A DNA stretch of 64,000 nucleotides from Rhabditoides inermis (taxonomy: Eukaryota; Nematoda; Chromadorea; Rhabditida; Rhabditidae), in contig CAWZYM010000456.1 of assembly GCA_963966185.1 (NCBI GenBank), forward strand, positions 1 to 64,000. The letters are read 5' to 3'. This document shows, piece after piece, positions 11,283 to 23,101 of this stretch. The stretch's first letter is position 1; each line of letters starts with the position of its first letter. A model generated the notes under the pieces. The model ran no database searches, had not been told where the DNA came from, and worked only from the letters and a program-made list of their open reading frames with translations. The translations under genes were made by a program, and so were the position numbers.

Positions 11283-14200
11283 CCATCTCTCTCTCTCTCC
11301 CCCTCCTCCACCTTCAGATTGGCGATCTCCTTGAGCATGTGCAGTGCCATAGTGGCCACTTCCGCCGAGTGTTCCCGTCCATTCGACTTCGGAATACCGG
11401 ATACCACCATGTACGCGTCCCCTCAACACATGTTACATTAATTTTTTTATATTGTTTTCATAATGTTTTGATGTTGTTGATTATGAATGAATATGTTCAA
11501 TTTCATATGCGTTCATACGTTTCATGTGTTTAGAAGCATATTAATGCGCTTCTTGTTGATTCCGCACAACCATCATACCATCATCTCACTAGCATACCAT
11601 TTTATTTATTATGAATACGTAATAGTTACATATCATAATGTTTTACCAACAAGTATTTTTTTGTAGAGAACAATATTACGTTACGTTATTGATTTACATT
11701 ATTTGTGCGTACTTTTTGATGCTTCACAAACTTCTTCACAAACAACAACTTCACAAACAAAGTTTCGTATAACAATCAATAACACGCAATTGAGATATCA
11801 CAAAGAAAACGCGAATTTGGATCAAGTGGTTTCGACTCCTAGCATCTTACCACCTGAGCCTTCCATCAACCCGGAGTCTCATCAGAGATGAAGTTGATGG
11901 AAAGTGTTCACTATGATTATTCTATATGGGGAAAATAATAGACAATGAAATATTACGATATTGGTGGGAAAAAGGTTTGAATATGGGGGACGGACAACGT
12001 TTTTAGAGTTGTAAGGAGAGAGCGGCAGGTTGCTATCATTGAACGCGACTGAATGAATGAGGCAAGTGTTCGAAACGACTGATAAGCGGAGTGGGCAGAA
12101 CTTTCGAGAAAAGTAGATCGTTTAGGGTAGATCAGAATTGCGAGAGCAGAGTACACTCATTCCGAAGTGGACTCCAATCTAGCCAGTGACATGAGTGATG
12201 AATTCTATAAAATTCCGTTTTGCATGCAAATTGTATTTGGTTTTAAGAACATTATGAGAGAGAACTGATTTAGAAAGTTGTAATTTAACGTGCGAACGAT
12301 TATGAGCATTATTACTATAGGTTTCAAAAAGCTGCTTGCAACGTTCTTTGAAGTCTTCATATTTCGAACAACAACGGAAGATTCTTAATAGTTCTCCATG
12401 TAAACAATTGTATGATACATTCAACGATATATTACTAGTTGCATGTGGAAAACGAACAACATGAAAATTGTAATCGTCAGTTTTATTGTAAAGTTTAGTA
12501 ATGAACTTGTTGTTATCTAAATGGATGTTCAAATCTAAAAAGACTGTTGTATTCGGATCTGTATTTGTTTGTTCTAGAGTAAGTGAGCTATGGTAAATAT
12601 CATTTTGTATTTTGTTGATCATGCTGCATTCCTTATAAATGACTAGAATATCATCCATATATCTGAAGCAATTAAAATGTTTATGTTTGAGGTATTCAAT
12701 GTTTTGTTTACAGAATTTGTACTCCATGAAGCTCAGAGTTAGGTCAGCTATCATAGGTGACGCATTATTTCCTTGCGGAATTCCAGAAATTTGTTTGAAA
12801 ATGTTATTTCCGTATTTTGCAAAACTGTTTTCCAAAACAAATTCAATGAGATATTTCACATCGTTTTTATCATAATAGTTGTATTTGATTTCTTGACTGT
12901 TATTTGTATAAAACACATTTTTATAGGTTGTACAGATGTAGTCTTGTTTACTGTTTTTAAAACATAATTCAACTAGTTCGAATAGGTTTTGTTTAACGAT
13001 AGAATGAGGCAAATTTGTGAATAGGCTACTAAAATCTGCAGTAAATATTTTCATATCCAATCTGTTTTGAATCATTTTGAGCTTGTGTATGACTTCCAAA
13101 CTATTGTTTATTGACCAGTACATGTTTGTTCCAAAACGTTCTGAAATTACAGTGCAATATCTTTTAAAGTGCGTTTTTATGAATGATAAAATTCTTTGTA
13201 GCTCAATTGAAATCGGTTTCAAACTGCTATTGTATGCTCCAGTTATGAATCGGAATTTGATTGGGGTTTTGTGCATCTTTGGGATTGCATAAATTTTAGG
13301 CAGAACTTGTTGATCAGTAGTTGTAGTTAACTTGTTGTTTTTGGTCGTTATGAGGTGTCGTAGTACAATTTCCGATTCCATTTCTTTGTCGTAAATGGCG
13401 TATGTTTCATTTGTGTTATTGACTATATTATTGACATGATCATACCCTAGTTCTTTATTTAAAGTGATTAGATATAACTTTTTACAAGTGATTGCATAGT
13501 TTCCGGATGCTTTATCAATACACGTGATAACAAAATCAGAGTGTAGTTTCTTTATTTCTTGTGTGCAATTACTTATATTCGTGTTAGCATGTTCGATATT
13601 GGATTTTAATTTTTCTAGCCTGATAGAAAGCTTTGTATTTATTACTTCCTTTAGTAGTCTTAGTTTATCGTGTGGGATTGTGTAAATCTTTGAGAGTTTG
13701 TCTAAATGATTAGAGGTTATTTGAGTTAGATTTATTAGAACAGTCTGAAAGTTAATTTGAGTTTCTTCTCTATATTTTGTTCCTTTCTCGAAGATTGATC
13801 TAAGTTTATTGTTTTTAATTATACTCAAATTACCGGTAACAACGTGATTGTAGTGAGTGTTTATAAAATTCTTATAATGTTTGCAGGCGCATTCTTTATT
13901 AAGTATTTGTTTGATTTTGTGGTTGGATAGGTGTTTTAAAAATGAGTTGTAATTAAACAAAATTCTACTGGTTGAGTCAGTATATGAATATGTTACTCTT
14001 GTATCTAATAGTTGATCAACAGATGAGATCGTGTTTGTAGTTTTACGCAATTCTCGATTTATTATTTTCGAAACGTTCAAATCATTCATGAACTTTCCAT
14101 AAAATTGTAGAGTTAGATTATGAAATTTAGGTTTCGTTCGTTCACAGTTTTTATTTGATAATTCTTTAGAAACAATTCCAAATATTTTTAATTTCATTGT

Positions 14201-15964
14201 TTTATCTAGCGTCTGATAATCGTCGCTATTAATCATATAATTAGTGAGCTGTTTTAGAATGTGTTTATTGAGTTTTCTTTGATAATCGTATAACTTTTTA
14301 GATTCAAGATTTCTTATAGAATCTATTACATTATCGACTGTGTTGTTATTTTGGTGGAGTTTTATTGATCTTCGTTTCTTTCCTCTATTACTCTTTTTAG
14401 GTAGTTCTAACTTCAAACAATTGTAAGGCTGACTTTTAATTTTACAATCTGTGGTGTTGATTTCAGATATATTACCGAATCCTTTTATTTGATCATTCAG
14501 ACCGTACGGATATGCAGTATTAAGCATTCTTATCCATTGCACTTCTTTATCCAATAAAATACTCTTATGAGAATTTTCCGGTAAATTGTCCAGAATAGTG
14601 ATTCTGAAATCTTCGCTGCAATGATCGCTCGTTTGAAAGTGCTTACAAAGATATGTATGATATTTATTGTATTTAATTGATGTTCTGTGTTCTCCCATTC
14701 TTATTTTCAGTGTTCTAGTTGTTTCTCCAACATATTGCACATTACAAATGTTACATTCAATAAGGTAAATTAGGTTTTTCGATTGACAATTAGCATTTCC
14801 TTCTTTCATAGTTATACAATTCAGATTTGTTGCATAACTGGTTACCTTATTTGTGAATTGTATTTTAGGACATATTTTACATCTTCCGTTTCCACATGGA
14901 TTTCCAGTGACATTATTAGATTCAGGCAGATCCACTCTCAATCCAGACGGCTCCCGCACACATTTCATTTTATGGTTATAGTAATAGGGGGTTCGAGTGG
15001 GGTGTGTGTTCGCCGACTGTAAGGCTGTCGTAGCCGCGTTTGATAAGAGGTGAGGAATCACAACTGCTTAGGGTCCAGGGGACCTACACTCACATGAGGC
15101 TGCCAACTCTCATGACTCCTCGCGGGACCTAACCCATTGAGTTGGCTTTGTGAGCCTTGTCAAAGCGGTGAGCAGACCACTTCTGGAACTCGAATCCATG
15201 GTAGATCGCACCATATTGTTCGCTCGAGATGTAGGAGTTATGGTAATGTGACTTGACAAACAGCTATCATGCTTAATTTCGTGTGTTGGTAATACATGCT
15301 GTTTGCTCACATTGATTATGCATAGCGAGGCTTAATCTCAATAGATCGCATGTACATATGTTTGTACACTATCATTCCATGTGTTTGTTGAGTGTGGGGG
15401 TGTGGTTCCTATACGGAACCACGAAAATTGTCGATGTATGCGGGAAGTTTCACTCAGATGGTCGAGGTTATGGAAAGAGAGGGAAGGATGAAAGGGGTCG
15501 TGATAGGAGAGAAAGATATGTGGAAAGGTATGTATGTGATGGATTGATTTGATTTTAAGATGTATTTGTGAATACTATTAAAGTATTGTAATAGGATGAA
15601 AAGGTGTAAAAAGAGATGATAAGTGAAAGGGGGTGGCCGAGACAAGCAAGGCCGGGTCCGTCAAAGACGTAAAGTGGCTGCCACAAGGGCACGGGGGTGT
15701 GAACTATGTTCACGCATGTGTAGATATCGATTTATGTAGGAGAATCAGATGTGCTTACGGCGCAGCGATGATAACAAACTGTTCTCAATATGCTGTGATT
15801 TTTTGCTCATAATTCCTAAAAAAAGTCAAATCACTCACCAATCGTCTCGACTTTGTACACTCCATATTGGTCGAGGACTGTGTCCATGCATGTGTAGAGG
15901 GCATTGAGGAGGGAGACGACCTAGGGAGGGAGGGTGACAGACAGACAGAGAGAGAGAGGGGGGT

Positions 15965-16017
<53 letters not shown>

Positions 16018-17854
16018 AGACGAACCTGTAAAGGTGATGAGGTGCTGCATATGGTCGTGAACCCTTTGACATCCGAGAAATACACAGTGCACTCCGAGTA
16101 CATCTTCGGAATTATCTGTAGAGTACAATTTAAATTTGGATTCATTTTGTTTAGATTTCCCTAAAGAGTCACTCTGATAACTCCATATTATCTGAAAAAG
16201 GTTCAATATTCAAAATCAAGACAGTTGACGAAGCTTTAAACATTCGTTCTTCAGTGGCTTCAGTGCGTCATTTTGTATTCCTGTGTCAGTATGATACAAC
16301 CATATAACCATATAACTTCTCAATACGAGTTTTTTTGCGAACTATAAGCGCATCAGGAACAAGTGAGAAACACAATAATGTTCATTAGTGAACTGTGTTC
16401 TCATATCGCTAACTACGCGTGTATCATATAACCGATACGGCGTCAGCACACCAAGTATGCGCCATACGCACCGTGTTGCCCGCTTGCAGTTCCTTGACGA
16501 TAGACATGGGCATCATCTGGAAGAGAAGCTGCTCCGATTTCTGCTTCTCCACCGACAACTCACGCATCTTCTCACTGCAAATGACGTCATCGGGTGTGAC
16601 GTCATTGTACGAAGAGAGAAAGGGAAAGAAAGAGAGAGAGAGTGAGAGAGAGAGAGCGAGAGAGAGAGTGAGAGAGAGAGAGAGGGAGAGAGAGACGTAC
16701 CGTATCTTATGAGCGAGCCGCCTGCTCTGCACACTGTAGTAGATTGTAATGGGCACGCATATGAGAAGTGCAGCCGAGACTGAAGATAAAAAGTGAGAAA
16801 CATGTGTTTTTGTTTGTTTTTGAACAACAAAATTTATTATAGAAGTTTTATTGATATTAAATTGGAAAGGCAGATCATAGTAATAAAGATCGAAAAAATG
16901 CAGGTAATCAATTTAACGTATTAGCGAAAATGAATTAGATTAAAAGAGATGTGCAGATTAGATTAAAAGAGATGTGTGAATAGGTCAAACAGTTTCATCA
17001 GGTTGTTGCGGTAGACTTAACTGATTAAACACGGTCTCGATTTATGACTGCCGTGAAATGTTGATGAAATGTGAAACCAGTGTGAATTGGCTCGTTCGCT
17101 CAGTTACACAATAGAACACGTTCGTGAAACATATAGGGTATTCTTTATTTTCACGATACGCGAATTATCGGCGGTCGGCCAGACAGTGGCGAAATGACGA
17201 GCTTTGAATTTCGACGTTTTACGCCAACAACACGGCAAAAATGATATAGAAAAAAAACAAATGTACACACTTCTTGTCACGATGAAGTAATGAAATACGG
17301 ATGAAACTCTGATCGTTTCCATGCGCAACCCACCGGAGCATATGGCGATGATGAGTAGTGTGATGGACTCCTCTGACTGTGTGGTGAGCAGACCGAGCAG
17401 CTTGTTCGACACCTTCTCCTTCACCTTCAACAGCCCAAGAGAGTCACAACGGTCATTCCTTCTTATGTGTCACATCGTCTGTTTCACGATGGCATGCTCA
17501 AATGAATACGTTTCACGCGTTTATCTACAGCAATGTCCATAACGGTTCGGTAATTTCAGTCTGCAAAGCGTCAACCTAAAAATAGAGACTCCCCCTGTTT
17601 CTTGCGTACTAATCTGATACGAGCCGAATACGGTTCACCCTTGTTTTATACCACTGTTGCATTAAAACAGGATAATACGTGTGTGTGTTGGTGTATACAA
17701 AACACTCACCCCATCGATGACACTGGTACTGTACTCTGTCACGTTGTTGAACCAGCGGATGCTGTTTAACTCGTTCTCCGTGCCGGCCGACACAGAGTTG
17801 TTCGCTATTATCATATCGAACATGGACTGAAAGAATCTCTCTCTCTCCCCCTCT

Positions 17855-17894
<40 letters not shown>

Positions 17895-18139
17895 ACTGTA
17901 ACCCGCATCAATGAGCGTGAGCAGGTTGGCGCTGCTGGCGTCAGCGTCTGCTATCCACGTCTTCACCTCCTGGTCCGCCGAGCCGGCCAGGTTCAGGTAG
18001 CGGGTCACCGCCGACGACACTTCTGCACCAAGCATTCAATCGACGGTAAGTTCTGTACTGTTTTTGCACTTTACGGTTTACGGTTTTCAGTGCGATTCAT
18101 CTGTATTGAATGGGAAAGGAGATGTGTGGGAGAAGAAAT

Positions 18140-18196
<57 letters not shown>

Positions 18197-18339
18197 GGCT
18201 ACTGACCTACGAACAGTCTATACATGGTCATATCGAAGTATCCAGATGCGAAGAATACGGCCCCGTAGGCTCGTTTCAGACCAATCATTTCGCCAGCCAG
18301 CATGACCATTCGAAGAGAGTCGAATGTACCTGCAAGATT

Positions 18340-18401
<62 letters not shown>

Positions 18402-19758
18402 CCTTTCCCTCTCTCTATTTTACTTACCCCAAAACTCTCCCTCCTTCGACTCATAAAATATCCTGCCGCTATTGTAGAGAAATATGTCAACGCGTGGAGT
18501 GTACCAACTGAATCAATAGGCCAATCAATGAACGAGAATGGCAGATTACCTCATAGTCTCCTCGCATGTTTCCACAGAGTCATTCGCGCCTGACATCACT
18601 CTCTGAAAAAGGGATACGTTTCAAGTCGCATTATTGGGACACCATGCGATTTTGCTGTAACACAATGTGTACTTACAATCTAATGTGAGGACGTATTCAT
18701 GATCTTCGGACATATATAATATATCAAATGATTGTGTGGTCGAAGTGTCAGGAGAACTAGAGAATAAAGACTGCTTACCGTTCGGAATAACTGCAGAGCG
18801 AGTTGGAACTCTTCGACGGAGGAGAGATTGAGGTTGGTCTGCGTGGTCTTGTCCTCCAGCTTCGCCATCTCCTCCCAGTAACTGAACGAGAACTCCATCT
18901 CTCTCCATTTCTCTCTCCCCCCTTTCCCCCCTCTCTGACTCACAACTCGATCTCATTGATGTATAGATCTGTCTCGTTCCGCATGCTGCCTATGTAACTG
19001 GTCGCGTTGCCTCCGCGCCTGAAATCTTCACAGTATACCTGTATAACACTACAATCGATCGAAGCAGAAACACGATCACTCACAAATAAATTTCACATCA
19101 CTGACACGAATGGCATTTGACATTTAACAATTCACTGTACACAGTTGTACATGTATAATGTATGTGAACGCTGAGCGCCCACCCCACGAGCAGTATGCAC
19201 GTCATTCCTCTCTCCCTCTGTAGGGCACGCGTCAAATTGGTCAGCAGCATCGACTTGTTCATGAACGACACCAGGTTGTTCGTCTGCCGCAGCTCGTCCC
19301 CCACCTATGACATTGATATGGAGAGAGGGGGGGGGGGGGGGAGAATCGCACCTGGACCATCATCATAGTTGAGAGATAGATGACGACAGCGATGGGTGGA
19401 AGCGCAACGGCTACTAGTTTCAATGTGTCCAACAACTGAAAGACACAATATGCAAATTATTGAGACACAATATGCAAATTATTTGATTCATGACGATTAT
19501 CATCACATTGTTGCCGATACAATTGCCAATTGCAACGGCAACACTCGTTTGTAGTTAACGTAAGCGTCAGAGCAGGCTGGGATGCAGACATGCCAAGGGA
19601 CTCTTCCTGGGTCCTACCTTGTCCTTGAACTTGTTGGATATGCCGAGTTGGTTGGCGAGTGAGGTGGCGACGCTCACTCCGTCCATGGAAAACGTGCGAC
19701 TCGCGGCTGACTTGATCCTCTTCGACAACTTTGTCTTCAGCCGGGAAGAGATCGACAT
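10212..19758 (-). CDS. NIT-domain receptor-type guanylate cyclase GC1
   Basis: Many small exons read on the minus strand. The N-terminal cytosolic segment is basic ([14 protein letters not shown]). TM1 follows ([20 protein letters not shown]), then a long extracellular region with the NIT hallmark [13 protein letters not shown], and further exons such as [14 protein letters not shown] and [17 protein letters not shown]2 lies near 16700-16780 ([11 protein letters not shown]). A signalling helix follows ([20 protein letters not shown]), then the cyclase domain: [30 protein letters not shown] and [18 protein letters not shown]. Glu in KVETIG and Cys in YCLFGD are guanylate-type base-recognition residues, and the NxxxR motif is intact. 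The tail extends past the catalytic domain ([14 protein letters not shown] onward) and ends LNREPS. The intron 11422-15838 is 4.4 kb because it holds a Naiad-type retroelement in the same orientation. The ligand is inferred only from the family (nitrate/nitrite sensing). Confidence 0.85.
11829..11885 (-). ncRNA. Hammerhead-core-like RNA motif in Naiad 1
   Basis: Minus strand reads CTGATGA, then GACTCC, a 33-nt loop, GGAGTC and GAAAC. This is the conserved order of the hammerhead core with a 6-bp stem II. A 10-nt segment upstream of the core (TTCCATCAAC, 11902-11893) is perfectly complementary to part of the stem-II loop. A clear stem III and cleavage triplet were not found. The same core occurs in Naiad 2 at an equal distance from its ORF. 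Confidence 0.5.
12179..15061 (-). CDS. Naiad-type ORF: N-terminal GIY-YIG endonuclease plus reverse transcriptase
   Basis: An uninterrupted 960-aa frame. The N-terminal part has a [10 protein letters not shown] cysteine cluster (about residues 55-65). The GIY-YIG nuclease spans about 92-200: [18 protein letters not shown], then the Arg and His positions and [11 protein letters not shown], i.e. the CCHH pattern of Penelope-type nucleases. The linker carries a CxC motif (ECACKHY, about 390). The reverse transcriptase covers about 560-860, with [11 protein letters not shown] near 762 and [11 protein letters not shown] near 800. Canonical Penelope elements have the nuclease C-terminal; this order plus CxC is that of the Naiad clade. 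No in-frame stop was seen, so the element looks young or still constrained. Confidence 0.92.
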   Translation of the reverse strand: MIPHLLSNAATTALQSANTHPTRTPYYYNHKMKCVREPSGLRVDLPESNNVTGNPCGNGRCKICPKIQFTNKVTSYATNLNCITMKEGNANCQSKNLIYLIECNICNVQYVGETTRTLKIRMGEHRTSIKYNKYHTYLCKHFQTSDHCSEDFRITILDNLPENSHKSILLDKEVQWIRMLNTAYPYGLNDQIKGFGNISEINTTDCKIKSQPYNCLKLELPKKSNRGKKRRSIKLHQNNNTVDNVIDSIRNLESKKLYDYQRKLNKHILKQLTNYMINSDDYQTLDKTMKLKIFGIVSKELSNKNCERTKPKFHNLTLQFYGKFMNDLNVSKIINRELRKTTNTISSVDQLLDTRVTYSYTDSTSRILFNYNSFLKHLSNHKIKQILNKECACKHYKNFINTHYNHVVTGNLSIIKNNKLRSIFEKGTKYREETQINFQTVLINLTQITSNHLDKLSKIYTIPHDKLRLLKEVINTKLSIRLEKLKSNIEHANTNISNCTQEIKKLHSDFVITCIDKASGNYAITCKKLYLITLNKELGYDHVNNIVNNTNETYAIYDKEMESEIVLRHLITTKNNKLTTTTDQQVLPKIYAIPKMHKTPIKFRFITGAYNSSLKPISIELQRILSFIKTHFKRYCTVISERFGTNMYWSINNSLEVIHKLKMIQNRLDMKIFTADFSSLFTNLPHSIVKQNLFELVELCFKNSKQDYICTTYKNVFYTNNSQEIKYNYYDKNDVKYLIEFVLENSFAKYGNNIFKQISGIPQGNNASPMIADLTLSFMEYKFCKQNIEYLKHKHFNCFRYMDDILVIYKECSMINKIQNDIYHSSLTLEQTNTDPNTTVFLDLNIHLDNNKFITKLYNKTDDYNFHVVRFPHATSNISLNVSYNCLHGELLRIFRCCSKYEDFKERCKQLFETYSNNAHNRSHVKLQLSKSVLSHNVLKTKYNLHAKRNFIEFITHVTG
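15945..16014. repeat. (GA)n microsatellite in GC1 intron
   Basis: Mostly uninterrupted GA dinucleotides between two cyclase-domain exons; reads (TC)n on the transcribed sense strand. Confidence 0.9.
16617..16697. repeat. (GA)n microsatellite in GC1 intron
   Basis: Imperfect GA array between the TM2 exon and the signalling-helix exon of GC1. Confidence 0.9.
18138..18198. repeat. (GA)n array downstream of a GC1 NIT exon
   Basis: About 60 bp of GA, roughly 10 bp from the donor side of the exon at about 18211-18331. It is the complement of the (CT)n array on the other side of that exon. Confidence 0.9.
18341..18401. repeat. (CT)n array upstream of a GC1 NIT exon
   Basis: About 60 bp of CT, roughly 10 bp before the acceptor of the exon at about 18211-18331 (minus-strand gene). 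Complementary to 18138-18198. Confidence 0.9.
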
Positions 19759-20703
19759 AGTGTGATGCCTAGAACGTCCGAATATAGATCATTCGAGGAG
19801 GAATTCAGTAATTTCACACAGATTCTATATTCAATGAACATTAATTGTAATGGCTCTCCATAGACACAATCAAACAAAGATTGGAGATTATGGACATGGA
19901 CACAATGCGTTCTCGGATTAGGTTGAGGGTTTGGTAAAAGTAGGTCACAAATATGAAGAGGATATCGCACGACTAGCAACCTAACTACTTAAGTAATCAT
20001 TTGAAGGAGAAGTGGTGAAAGCAATGATCACAGTAAGACACGCAACCTTCTTTCGACGACTTTTGAAGAGGAGATAATATGAAAGTCGGTCCCAGTGGAA
20101 TACTTTTGAATTTACATAATTGAGATCGAATACCCACTGACTTTTCGCTCATTATAGCATTCTAGCAATGAAGAGGCGCTAATCGAATCGAGGAATAGAC
20201 GTGAAAAAATGACGCATCTCTGTATTCCGCTTTTAACTGTTCTTGAAACACATTGCTACCACGTGGACATAGCCACTGTTTGTATAAAAACAAAAATAAA
20301 CCTGCAAAACAGTTACCCTGGGCTCTTCTGCAGTCGATTCGTCGAGTTTTGGAGGTCCAAATCTGATAGGTTGAACATGGCGCAAAAAGTGAGTGAGAAA
20401 ATGGGTGACTATATGTTTGTAATCAGGCGGTAGTAGGATGTGCGTAGACTTGTAAAGGGATAAGCCCCATTCATTCCCGCGCAGGCTCATCCTCGAAATT
20501 GAAATCGCGGATTAGGAAGGAAAATATTTATTTCATGTGTGCGTAGGTTGCGTGGGTTGTACATAGTAAACATCAATGTACATAATACACATAGATTTCG
20601 TCGCGAGGTACATATAGCGTGGTAAAAATGTGGTGGATGATATGATAAAAATGACATAAATGTAGATGTAGACGTAAAACGTGTCAGGTCGGAGGTCGGA
20701 GGA
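19759..20703. other. Intergenic spacer between GC1 start and GC2 end
   Basis: Holds the 5' flank of GC1 and the 3' flank of GC2. No spliced gene, repeat or RNA gene could be supported. The GC2 3' flank resembles the GC3 3' flank only up to the stop codon region. Confidence 0.5.
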
Positions 20704-20990
20704 TCACTTGTTCTCTTCCGGAAACGCGGGATCGTCTCCCGATAGATCGACGTGGAATGGGAAATCGGCACGAGAGACGAGCCAGTAGGTGCGCTGCACT
20801 CCCTTACCCTATAACACAAGTACTGTACTTTGTAAGTTATATATTGTAATTTGTAAATTGAAACATTTTCACTACCTTGATGTCTAACTCTCCTCGCAGT
20901 TTCGTAATGAATCCGAGATCGGAGTGATGGTCGATGAGATGGTTGTTGGTGTTATGGGAAAGCTGGACTCGCATCGCTGGAAGAGGCATC

Positions 20991-21041
<51 letters not shown>

Positions 21042-21971
21042 GGGGGAGAAGAGGAAGGTTCGCTCACGCAGTCCAGTCGACTCCATTCTGCTGGCAGTGT
21101 TGACAGTGTCTCCGAACAGGCAGTATCTCGGCATTCGCAGTCCCACTATCCCCGCAGCTCCCGGACCACTGTTGATTCCAATCCGCATACGCAGCGTCTC
21201 CGACGGACGGTGCGGGATCTGAATTGACCTATGATGAAAGATCAATACAATTTTCAGCTTTACAGTGTATGCAACATATTTATATTTTGGCAAGTTGCAC
21301 AGGCAAGCATTGAACAGACATTTCGTTCCTGATTATGAGCAAAGCCTGAAACGTATGTACTTTCTTGAATAATGAGTAATGGTTGGTTGGAGAGTAGTGG
21401 TTGACCTTGATGGAAGCGACCTCCTGCAGCATATGTAGTGCCATGGTGCACACTTCGGCCGAGTGATCTGCCCCGATCTGCATAGGGATACCAGACACCA
21501 CCATGTACGCGTCGCCTGCAACAGCCATGGTTTCATGCATTCATCCATTATTCATAATAATATTATTATCAGATATATAAGAATTACGTTACACTCTTTC
21601 ACCTTTTTACGTTTGGGATCATGTGTAAGACAATGTCGTCCATGTTTTTTTTTATATTCAGAAACATCCTTGTATCCAATCAAAAAAAAATTAATGAAAC
21701 GCTCACGCGCATGTTTCATATACGTTTTTACTTTCGCTTCCAAACATGAATCACACTGGCTGACCTAACGTAGCAAGTGCATCATATATATACTCACCTA
21801 TTGTCTCGACCTTGTATACCCTGTACTGGTCGAGCACTGTGTCCATGGTGGTGTAGAGAGAGTTCAGCATGTTTACCACCTGAAGAGAGAACTATCTCTC
21901 TCCCTCCCCTATGTTCTCTCTCTCTCTCTCTTTCTCTCTCTATCGCTCTCCTTCTCTCTTCCTCCCTCCAA

Positions 21972-22030
<59 letters not shown>

Positions 22031-22193
22031 GCCTCTTCCGCCCTCCTCACTCACCTCCAGAGGCGTGCTCGTTTGGGATATCGTAGTGAATCCTTTGATA
22101 TCCGAGAAGTAGACGGTACATTCGGAAAACATCTTTGGGGCGACAGTGCGACCGGCCTGGAAAAGAGAGATAGAGAGAGGGGAAGGGAGAGGG

Positions 22194-22255
<62 letters not shown>

Positions 22256-23062
22256 GAGAGTGAGAGAGAGAAAGAGAGAGAGAGGGGAAGAGGGAGAGCG
22301 AGAAGGAGGGAGTTCATACTCCTACCTGCAAGTCCTTCACAATCTTCATCGGCATCATCTGGAAGAGGATTCGCTCCGATTTCACTTTTTCTTGGTTCAG
22401 TTCCGCCATCTTCGCTCTAAAACAAGTCGAAAACGTATTAAAACAACATATAACAAAACAGAAACAGTAAGAATACACGCACCTGACTTGCTTGTTGAGC
22501 TGGTGGCTCTTGATAGCGTAGTATATAGTGATGGGGATGCTCAATAGAAGGGCAACGGCGACGATGGACGCAGCGGACGCGAGGAGCGAGTTGGAGGAGA
22601 CGTCAGCCGCCTCTATGCACTCCAACATCGAGCCGATCAGCAGGTCCCGCGTCTGCAATGCGTGTGACAGTCGAGGAGGAGAGGAGTGTGACTAACGCCC
22701 TCGACTCGCAGTTTCCTCTCGGTGGTCAGCAGCTCGAACCACTCCCACGAACGGTCGCCCGAAGTGAACGAGACGTTAGCCAGCGCCTGGATGGAAAGAA
22801 TATCATACCAGCAACTCTGATTGGGAACGGAGCCTTGCATACAGGAACGTGATTGAATCTCTGAATCACGAACCACTAGACATTGTACGAACCTGCACTG
22901 TGAGGTTCTCGATCTTCTCGAATACGGTGGCGTTGTCGTTGTACATCCTGTCGAGGTATGTCTTGGCAAGGGTGTTCGAGGCGGCTGCTTGGTTCATGAG
23001 ACGAGTCGTGGCTCCTTGGTTGTCTGTGAAGGAGAATTGGAAGAGATGGAGAGAGAGAGAGA

Positions 23063-23101
<39 letters not shown>

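Larger units (their letters stand above)
11560..15760 (-). mobile_element. Naiad-type Penelope-like retroelement 1 (ends approximate)
   Basis: Inserted in the GC1 intron 11422-15838, sense to the host gene. It contains one long intact ORF (12179-15061), a 3' untranslated part with a hammerhead-core-like motif (11829-11885) and TTTGTGAAG-type near-repeats around 11735-11765. Exact ends and target duplication could not be fixed because no empty allele of this intron is in the window. Confidence 0.8.
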
